DNA of 64,000 bases from JAMXLO01 sp963850535. GTDB taxonomy: Bacteria > Pseudomonadota > Alphaproteobacteria > Acetobacterales > Acetobacteraceae. A program made the translations under genes and the position numbers. Of this stretch, positions 57,911 to 64,000 are shown piece by piece (the stretch's first letter is position 1; every line of letters begins with the position of its first letter). Where the stretch lies: positions 62,001-126,000 of the forward strand of contig CAWKMC010000003.1 of assembly GCA_963850535.1 (NCBI GenBank). Direction: 5' to 3'. The notes under the pieces are model-generated. The model had not been told where the DNA came from. It worked only from the letters and a program-made list of their open reading frames with translations, and did no database searches.

Positions 57911-58321
57911 ATGACGGACAGCGGACGGCCAAGGATTCTGGTGGTTGAGGACGCGGCACTCGTCGCGATGCTCCTTGAGGAGATGCTAGACGACTTGGGC
58001 TTCGACGTAATCGGACCGGCGACCGATCACGCAAGCGCCTGCCAGATGGCGCGAGAGCCCGGGATCACTGCAGCGATCCTGGATGTCAACTTGCACGGTA
58101 GGATGTCCTGGGACGTCGCAGGGCTGCTGAAGGAAGCGAATGTGCCATTCGCCTTCAGTACCGGTTACGATTCGGCGACTGTGCTCCCGCCGCATTTGTC
58201 AGACGTCCCGGTGCTGACGAAGCCGTTCGATTCGGAACACCTGGAGCGTCAAATTCACGCGTTGGTAGCGCAACGGACGCACGCAAATCAGCCCAGCCGG
58301 CCAACGGATGCGCCACAATGA
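57911..58321 (+). CDS. Single-domain response regulator
   Basis: A 136-residue CheY-like receiver. The acidic pair Glu13-Asp14 is in VVEDAALV, the phosphoacceptor is Asp58 in AILDVNLHG, and the Lys loop is VLTKPFD. There is no output domain. It begins 16 bp after the bphP ATPase, making it the probable phosphoryl acceptor of the phytochrome kinase. Confidence 0.93.
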   Translation: MTDSGRPRILVVEDAALVAMLLEEMLDDLGFDVIGPATDHASACQMAREPGITAAILDVNLHGRMSWDVAGLLKEANVPFAFSTGYDSATVLPPHLSDVPVLTKPFDSEHLERQIHALVAQRTHANQPSRPTDAPQ

Positions 58322-58402
58322 GCGCGGCGGTTGGCATCATGGCCAAGTTCCAAAGGCGGAGTTTCCCGGACGTGCAGGGAACGGCCCGAATTCTGGCGCC
58401 GA

Positions 58403-60271
58403 TCAGGACGCTTCGTGGGTCAGTGCCGCCAACTGCGGCGCACCCTCGGCTGCCACTTTCGGCAACTCCTCCGCGGTCAATGTCTCGTGCGCCAGCAGTG
58501 CGGCAGCGCCCTCGTCCAGCGCCGACCGGTTCGCCTGCAGGATCCGCACCGCGCGGTTGAGCGCGCCCTCGAGAAGCGATCGCACCGACCGATCGATCTC
58601 GTGTGCCGTCTCGTCTGAGAAGCGGCGCTGCTGCCAGAACACGCCGGGCTGGTTCAGGAACTGACCTTGCTCGGTGTCCCAGGCGACGGGCCCCAGTTTC
58701 GAGTCCATGCCGAAGCGCAGCACCATACCCCGCGCGATGTCAGTCGCCTTGGCGAGGTCGTCGGCCGCGCCGGTCGAGATGTCTTCGCCGAGTTGCATTT
58801 CGGCGGCACGGCCGCCCATCAGGACCGTCATCTTGTCCTGAAGCTCCTGCCGGCCCATGAGAAAACGGTCGTCGGTGGGCCGCTGCATCGTGTAGCCAAG
58901 CGCGCCGATGCCGCGCGGGATGATCGACACCTTCTGGATCGGGTCGCTGCCAGGGATCGCGAGGGCAGCCAGCGCATGTCCCATCTCGTGATAGGCGACG
59001 ACCCGCCGCTCGCGCGGGATCAGGATGCGCGATTTTTTCTCCAGCCCTGCGACTATCCGCTCCACTGCGCCGGTGAAGTCACTCTCGGTGATCGCTTCGC
59101 CGCCACGGCGGGTCGCCAGCACCGCCGCCTCGTTCCCCAGATTGGCGAGGTCAGCACCGGTGAAGCCGGGTGTCAGTGCCGCGATCTCCTCCAGCGACAC
59201 GTCAGGAGCCAGCTTCAGGTTCTTGAGGTGAATGCGGAGGATGTCCACCCTGCCCTTCTTGTCGGGCCGGTCCACCAGGACCTGGCGATCGAACCGGCCC
59301 GCGCGCAGCAGCGCCGGATCGAGAATCTCCGGCCGGTTGGTCGCGGCCAGGATCACGATCGCGACCGAGCGGTCGAAGCCATCCATCTCGGCAAGCAGCT
59401 GGTTGAGAGTCTGTTCCTTTTCGTCCTGCCCGGCGACCGGGTTGACGCCACGCGCCCGCCCGAGTGCGTCCAGTTCATCGATGAAGATGATGCAGGGCGC
59501 CGAGCCCCTCGCCTGCTCGAACAGGTCACGCACCCGCGCAGCGCCGACGCCCACGAACATCTCGACGAACTCTGCGCCATTTGTGGCATAGAATGGGACC
59601 CCTGCCTCGCCTGCCACCGCACGGGCCAGCAGGGTCTTGCCGGTGCCGGGCGGACCCACCAACAGGATGCCGCGTGGGATGTGCGCGCCCAGCCGCGTGA
59701 ATTCTTCCGGCCGCTTCAGGAAATCGACGATCTCGTGCAGCTCTTCCTTGGCCTCATCGACACCCGCCACGTCGGCGAACGTCACCTTGACGTCGGTCTC
59801 GGCCACCAGCTTTGCCCGCGACCGGCCGACCGACAGCAGCCCGCCGCCGAAGCCGCCGCGGCCGCCCATCATCATCCGCGACGCGAACATCCAAATGCCG
59901 ACGAACAGCAACGGCGGCAGAACCCAGGACAGCAGGGTGCCGACGGCACCACCGTCAGTAGCAGCACCGGTGAACTGGACGTTGTGCTTGGCCAGCTGGC
60001 CTGCGAGATCCGGCGGTACCTGCACGGTGGTGAAGCTGGTGCGTCCGTCCGCCATCTTTTCGGTGAGTGTGCCGTGGAGCACATTGCCGGCGACCGTCAC
60101 TTCCTTGACCTTGTTGGCGTCGAGATACTGCTGGAACTGGCTGTAGGGGATCACGTCGCTGCCCCCGCCGCCGCCATTGCCGCCGCCGAACAGGCCGAGT
60201 GCTCCGATCACCACGAGCCCTGCGACGATCAGCCAGATCGAGGACGAGAAGTTCGGTTTCGGCGCCGCCAC
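58403..60271 (-). CDS. ftsH: ATP-dependent zinc metalloprotease FtsH
   Basis: A 622-residue membrane AAA protease. An N-terminal helix (SSIWLIVAGLVVIGALGLF), a periplasmic domain and a second helix (LLSWVLPPLLFVGIWMFAS) precede the AAA module. Walker A is GPPGTGKT at 206-213, Walker B is IIFIDELDAL, and the zinc site is HEMGH at 428-432. GTG 60271 sits six bases after AGGAGG, so the longer frame is not the start. It degrades misfolded membrane proteins and regulators. This may be a second copy, since ftsH usually follows tilS. Confidence 0.95.
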   Translation of the reverse strand: MAAPKPNFSSSIWLIVAGLVVIGALGLFGGGNGGGGGSDVIPYSQFQQYLDANKVKEVTVAGNVLHGTLTEKMADGRTSFTTVQVPPDLAGQLAKHNVQFTGAATDGGAVGTLLSWVLPPLLFVGIWMFASRMMMGGRGGFGGGLLSVGRSRAKLVAETDVKVTFADVAGVDEAKEELHEIVDFLKRPEEFTRLGAHIPRGILLVGPPGTGKTLLARAVAGEAGVPFYATNGAEFVEMFVGVGAARVRDLFEQARGSAPCIIFIDELDALGRARGVNPVAGQDEKEQTLNQLLAEMDGFDRSVAIVILAATNRPEILDPALLRAGRFDRQVLVDRPDKKGRVDILRIHLKNLKLAPDVSLEEIAALTPGFTGADLANLGNEAAVLATRRGGEAITESDFTGAVERIVAGLEKKSRILIPRERRVVAYHEMGHALAALAIPGSDPIQKVSIIPRGIGALGYTMQRPTDDRFLMGRQELQDKMTVLMGGRAAEMQLGEDISTGAADDLAKATDIARGMVLRFGMDSKLGPVAWDTEQGQFLNQPGVFWQQRRFSDETAHEIDRSVRSLLEGALNRAVRILQANRSALDEGAAALLAHETLTAEELPKVAAEGAPQLAALTHEAS

Positions 60272-60557
60272 CCAAAGCCTCCTATCAAGTTGGTTGAATG
60301 TGGGCCACGAGAGGGGCGGCAGCAACCGCGTACACTATCCCGACATGCCACGGTGTCACCGCTGCCGGTTCGCGGAACGGCTTTGTCATTCTCGCTTATT
60401 CTGGGCAACCGATGACAGAAACGGTGCTGTAAGCCTGATTGCGCTTTCTCCGTCGCATACCCTACGCACACCTGAGTACATCGTAGTGCGCGCAGCAACG
60501 CTAAATTTACCTGCAGGACTTAAAAGCAAAGCAGACAATGCTATTCGGTGCCTTGGA

Positions 60558-61421
60558 GTGGCTGTCGATCGTCAGACGTTTACCATTCTGGGCGCCAGTG
60601 GCTTCATAGGAAGAGCCTTGGTCGCCTGGCTGGAAAGCGGGGACCATGTTGTGCATGCAGTGACCCGCGCTTCACTCCCGGCGTTGCTGGCATCGCGTCG
60701 ACCAGCAGGCCACGTCATCGACTGCGTTGGCATAACCAACGATTGCCGTCTTTGTCCGCTTGATACCGCGGAAGCGCATGTCGGTCTTGTCGCTCGCTGC
60801 CTTACAGAGCTCAAATTCGAATCTTTTCTTCTGCTGTCATCCACCCGCGTCTATGCGCATGCAGGTGCAACGCACGAAGACGCCACGCTCTCGGCCCTGC
60901 CGAGTGATCCCGCGGATCTATACAATTTGACGAAGCTGGCAGGTGAGGCGCTGTGTCTTGCCGATCCGCGCTCCACCACGCGGGTTGCGCGTCTGTCGGA
61001 CGTTTACGGCATCCACATGCCAGCAGCTACGTTCCTGGGAGATGTGCTGCACCAGGGTCGCGTTGCCGGTAAGGTGATGTTTCACGAGAGCCCCGCATCT
61101 GCCCGGGACTATGTCAGCGTCGCTGCGGTCGCACGATTGCTGCCTGCGATCGCGAGCAGCGGGAGACATCGTCTCTACAATATTGCTGCCGGCGCAACCA
61201 CCGATCATGCCGACATCGCTGTTCGACTGCGCGATATTGCCGGCTGGCACATCTCGTTTGCGTTCAATGCACCGACTGTGCGCCACCCGCCGATCGACAC
61301 AACCCGCATCAACAACGAGTTCGGCCCCACCTGCAGCGGTCTTTTGGCCGACTTGCCGGCGCTGCTCGCTCTTGGACAGGAAGCCCAATGCTCACCATCG
61401 ATGAGGCACATGGTCGCGTAA
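60558..61421 (+). CDS. NAD-dependent epimerase/dehydratase family protein
   Basis: A 287-residue extended-SDR protein. The N-terminal cofactor motif is ILGASGFIGRALVAWL. The catalytic Ser lies in FLLLSSTRVYA and Tyr-x3-Lys in LYNLTKLAGEAL. Sequence after that covers a sugar-nucleotide-binding part (ARLSDVYGIHM, ARDYVSVAAVARL). The start is uncertain: GTG 60558 is used because the cofactor fold follows; GTG 60486 is open too. Its end overlaps the methyltransferase gene by 34 bp, so both likely modify a surface sugar. Confidence 0.75.
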   Translation: MAVDRQTFTILGASGFIGRALVAWLESGDHVVHAVTRASLPALLASRRPAGHVIDCVGITNDCRLCPLDTAEAHVGLVARCLTELKFESFLLLSSTRVYAHAGATHEDATLSALPSDPADLYNLTKLAGEALCLADPRSTTRVARLSDVYGIHMPAATFLGDVLHQGRVAGKVMFHESPASARDYVSVAAVARLLPAIASSGRHRLYNIAAGATTDHADIAVRLRDIAGWHISFAFNAPTVRHPPIDTTRINNEFGPTCSGLLADLPALLALGQEAQCSPSMRHMVA

Positions 61422-62152
61422 CCGTCGACCGCGCTGATGGCACGACCGAAGATCTTGCGCTCGATACACCCGAGGCCTTCGAGGCGGTTTCCGCCGCGTG
61501 GCTCCGCTGCGGCTGGGACGTGAAGTACGTGTATGGTTTCACCTGGATGGGTCGGCCGGTGATCCAGTTGCCGGAGGACATGATTCGCATCCAGGAAGTC
61601 ATCTGGCGCCTACGCCCGGACGTCATCGTTGAAACCGGTGTTGCGCATGGCGGATCATTGGTCTTCTACGCCAGCCTGTTCGAGGCGATGGGCAACGGTC
61701 GCGCTATTGGCGTGGATGTCGACATTCGCCGACAGAGCCGCACGGCGATCGAGGCGCATCCAATGGCTGCGCGCATTACTCTCATTCAGGGTAGTTCGGC
61801 GGCGCCTGGAACGCTCGCCGCAGTACGCCACAGTATCGGCCCGGACGAACGCGTGATGGTTGTGCTGGACTCCAATCACTGCCGCGCGCACGTCGAAGCG
61901 GAACTCGATCTTTATGCGTCGTTGGTTTCACCAGGCTCCTATATGGTGGCCTGCGAGGGCATCATGGCGGAGCTTGCCGGCGCACCGCGCACCGCGCCCG
62001 ACTGGACCTGGAACAACCCGGTCGCGGCGGTCGATGCCTTCCTGGCACGCAATCCTGCGTTCGTTCTGGAAGAGCCGGGCTTTCCCTTTAACGAGGGAGC
62101 AGTGCGCAACCGGGTAACGTCCTGGCCCAAGAGCTTTCTCAGACGACGCTGA
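61388..62152 (+). CDS. CmcI/rhamnosyl O-methyltransferase-like protein
   Basis: A 254-residue protein of the cephalosporin-hydroxylase (CmcI) family. SAM-binding residues sit in DVIVETGVAHGGSLVFYASL and GVDVDIR. VVLDSNHCRAHVEAELDLY supplies the metal-binding Asp/His. YMVACEGIMAEL follows. Family members O-methylate glycans or antibiotics. AGGAAG precedes the ATG. It overlaps the epimerase gene, supporting a shared role in surface polysaccharide. Confidence 0.85.
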   Translation: MLTIDEAHGRVTVDRADGTTEDLALDTPEAFEAVSAAWLRCGWDVKYVYGFTWMGRPVIQLPEDMIRIQEVIWRLRPDVIVETGVAHGGSLVFYASLFEAMGNGRAIGVDVDIRRQSRTAIEAHPMAARITLIQGSSAAPGTLAAVRHSIGPDERVMVVLDSNHCRAHVEAELDLYASLVSPGSYMVACEGIMAELAGAPRTAPDWTWNNPVAAVDAFLARNPAFVLEEPGFPFNEGAVRNRVTSWPKSFLRRR

Positions 62153-62271
62153 AGATGTCCTGCCACGCTTCGCTTGCGGTCCTCGCAATGACAGGTTCCT
62201 GATACTCATGGGATTTCCTATCGCATCCTTGTGAGCATGAAACGCAACGCATGATCCGCCGTTAAGCCTCG

Positions 62272-62619
62272 ATGACCCAACAGAAGCTGATCGTCCTTGG
62301 CGCGCTTGCGTTGGTGTTGCCTTGCGTCGCAGGTGCGCAAAACCCACAGCCGGCGCCACCAGGCCAGCCGCACACCGATCTGGCGCCACCCAATGCTCCA
62401 TCACCACCTCCGGAGGAGATCCGGCCTGCAAATCCGAAGGACGGCGCGTCAGGCGGTCAGACCCTTAGCGACAAGCTGTCGCAGCAACAGGGTACATTGC
62501 AGCCACCGGCAATCGACCCCGGCATTCGAAAGCCCCTACCGCAGCGCGGCCAGGGTACGATGCCAGTGATCCCTCCGCCGGGCACGCCGGGGGGCAACCA
62601 ACAGGTCGTCCCTAAGTAA
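62272..62619 (+). CDS. Secreted proline-rich small protein
   Basis: A 115-residue protein with a signal peptide (LIVLGALALVLPCVAGA). The mature chain is rich in Pro, Gly and Gln (PAPPGQPHTDLAPPNAPSPP, VIPPPGTPGGNQ), so it is probably disordered and periplasmic. No family or ligand motif is visible. It converges on the aminotransferase gene with a 5-bp gap. Confidence 0.65.
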   Translation: MTQQKLIVLGALALVLPCVAGAQNPQPAPPGQPHTDLAPPNAPSPPPEEIRPANPKDGASGGQTLSDKLSQQQGTLQPPAIDPGIRKPLPQRGQGTMPVIPPPGTPGGNQQVVPK

Positions 62620-62624
62620 GTAGG

Positions 62625-63752
62625 TTAGATCCCCCGCAACGCATCGCAGATGCGTGACACCTGCGGGTCCGTCAGCTCGGGATACATCGGCAAGCTGAGG
62701 ACCTGACTGGCGGCGGCTTCGGAAGCAATGCAGCCAGCCGGTCCGAGAGATATCCGGCCGCGATAGGCCGGCTGGAGGTGTACCGGGGTTGCGTAGTGGA
62801 TGCCGGTGCCAATTCCGGCCTCTCGAAGTCGCGCCTGCGTCGCGTCGCGCTCCGAGCAGCGCAGCACATACAGATGGTAAACGTGTTCAGCACCAGGTCG
62901 TACAGCAGGAGCGAGTGACTTGTCGCGAAGCGCCTCGTCATAGGCCGCCGCGATCACGCGCCGGCGGGCGTTCTGCGCATCGAGGTGCGCCAGCTTCACA
63001 CGCAAAATGCTAGCCTGTATCTCATCCAATCGGCTGTTCACGCCCACCGCATCGCTGATGTAGTGAGTTCTCCACCCGTACTGACGCAGGGCGGCGATCT
63101 CCGCACCAAGCTGCGCATCCCGTGTCGCCAGCAGGCCGCCATCGCCTAACGCACCAAGGTTCTTCGTCGGGTAGAAGCTGAACGTGGCGATCTCTGCGAA
63201 TGTGCCGACTGAGGCGCCCTCAAGCCTGGCGCCATGCGCCTGGGCGCAGTCCTCGATGATCGGCACGCCATACTGGCGGCAGGCGGCGATAATGCGCGGG
63301 AGCGCTGCGGGCTGACCATAGAGGTGCACGGGAATGACGGCGCGGATCGGCGGCACACCTGATGGAGGATGCGCGAGAACCTCGGCCAGTTCGTGCGGAT
63401 CCATCGTGTAGTAGTCCGGCTCGATATCGATCAGCACAGGCGTCGCGCCCACCATCTCGATGGCCGCCACAGTTGCGACCGCCGTATGGGAAACAGTTAC
63501 GACGCTCGCGCCGGGTCCTACGCCGAGGGCGCGCAGGGCGATCGCCAGCGCATCCGTGCCATTGCCGCAGCCGATTGCAGTCGTGGTGCCGAGCCAGCCG
63601 GCGAATTCGGCCTCGAAGGCGCGGACTTCCTGCCCGAGGATATACCAGCCGGACTGCAGCACGCGTGCGACCGCTGCATCGATCTCCGTCTGCAGCGCGC
63701 GATAGCCCGCGCCGGGATTGGCCTGCGGTATGCTGCCCGCCGCTCCGCTCAT
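62625..63752 (-). CDS. DegT/DnrJ/EryC1/StrS family aminotransferase
   Basis: A 375-residue PLP enzyme. The Schiff-base lysine is in FSFYPTKNLGALGDGG; substrate-side motifs are AIGCGNGTDALAIAL, VIPVHLYGQPA and EDCAQAHGA; the C-terminus has YPELTDPQVSRICDAL. It transfers an amino group onto a keto-sugar nucleotide. Together with the epimerase and CmcI-like genes nearby it points to an amino-sugar surface glycan. Confidence 0.93.
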   Translation of the reverse strand: MSGAAGSIPQANPGAGYRALQTEIDAAVARVLQSGWYILGQEVRAFEAEFAGWLGTTTAIGCGNGTDALAIALRALGVGPGASVVTVSHTAVATVAAIEMVGATPVLIDIEPDYYTMDPHELAEVLAHPPSGVPPIRAVIPVHLYGQPAALPRIIAACRQYGVPIIEDCAQAHGARLEGASVGTFAEIATFSFYPTKNLGALGDGGLLATRDAQLGAEIAALRQYGWRTHYISDAVGVNSRLDEIQASILRVKLAHLDAQNARRRVIAAAYDEALRDKSLAPAVRPGAEHVYHLYVLRCSERDATQARLREAGIGTGIHYATPVHLQPAYRGRISLGPAGCIASEAAASQVLSLPMYPELTDPQVSRICDALRGI

Positions 63753-63825
63753 GAGTGCTCCCGGGCGTTAGCCCGGCCTCCTATTGTGATGAGCGGGCTG
63801 GACCCGCCCATCAATGGCACGCGCC

Positions 63826-64000
63826 TCAATGCGGTTCGACGGCGATATACCGGGCGGGACGCGGCCCTTCGCTGCCACAGCGATAGATGCCCGCCCGTGC
63901 CAGCACGGCGCGGTCCTCTTCTGACAGCCGCATCACCTCGCGCAGGTGATCGGTCCAGCTTTCCATCGACCATACCTCCATCCATCCCTCGGGATGCGCC
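63826..64000 (-). CDS. C-terminus of an MFS-type transporter (gene continues beyond window)
   Basis: The frame is open from the window edge to a stop at 63826. The visible 57 residues read AHPEGWMEVWSMESWTDHLR, then VMRLSEEDRAV, and end RYIAVEPH. A C-terminal tail with ESW-x2-HLR...DR and a final strand ending in an acidic/His tail resembles the monooxygenase-like tail of PF05977 MFS exporters. Only this tail is visible, so the call is tentative. Confidence 0.5.
   Translation of the reverse strand, partial: AHPEGWMEVWSMESWTDHLREVMRLSEEDRAVLARAGIYRCGSEGPRPARYIAVEPH

Noticed and set aside
58667..60415. 582-codon open frame on the plus strand
   Set aside because: Antisense to ftsH, whose motifs are complete; composition is not protein-like.

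Overview
The window is high-GC, gene-dense DNA from an alphaproteobacterium, most likely Rhodospirillales/Acetobacteraceae. That placement is inferred from a GTTC-N7-GTTC LexA box before recA, a near-consensus CtrA site between two flagellar operons, tcuA/pqi/DUF2092/TRAP content and general gene style. No rRNA is present, so the genus cannot be fixed.

Layout. 1-15.3 kb holds metabolic and envelope genes: a DUF4139 protein running off the left edge, a DadA-like oxidase divergent from a tricarballylate dehydrogenase (tcuA), an OsmC protein, a pqiB-pqiC-pqiA operon, and an operon of a DUF2092 protein with two tandem secreted proteins built on a 20-residue Gly/Tyr/His repeat. A TRAP binding protein, a diiron-type MBL protein and a serine hydrolase follow. 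15.3-19.9 kb is a six-GAF PAS histidine kinase split by a 1-base frameshift. 20-24.7 kb carries two divergent flagellar operons (hyp-fliO-fliP and flgB-flgC-fliE-fliQ-fliR-flhB). recA lies at 24.9-26 kb and alaS at 47.2-49.9 kb. The 21 kb between them is accessory: cytidine deaminase, BASS transporter, DehI-like protein, SAM-cyclase-ATPase-TPR regulator, two SDRs, an ABC binding protein, acetyltransferases, a fluoride riboswitch with crcB and a universal stress gene, an IS3 element inside a membrane-protein gene, tRNA-Cys and cytochrome P460.

50-64 kb holds an MFS transporter, a small acyl-CoA cluster (SDR, NTF2-like protein, enoyl-CoA hydratase, HMG-CoA lyase), an AraC regulator divergent from a red-light module (heme oxygenase, bacteriophytochrome HWE kinase, response regulator), ftsH, and surface-glycan genes (epimerase, CmcI-type methyltransferase, DegT aminotransferase). 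The C-terminus of an MFS transporter runs off the right edge.

Six genes carry a single-base frameshift after which homology resumes at once (HK about 18.6 kb, SDR 32.7 kb, methyltransferase 38.4 kb, GNAT 40.5 kb, NTF2-like 52.05 kb, bphP 57.59 kb). Five need removal of one base and one needs an added base. Consensus indel error is the simplest reading, but true decay cannot be excluded from sequence alone. The best biological leads are the fluoride-riboswitch operon that includes a stress protein, the tandem 20-residue-repeat secreted proteins, the in-frame IS3 disruption with its target duplication, and the bphO-bphP-regulator module.
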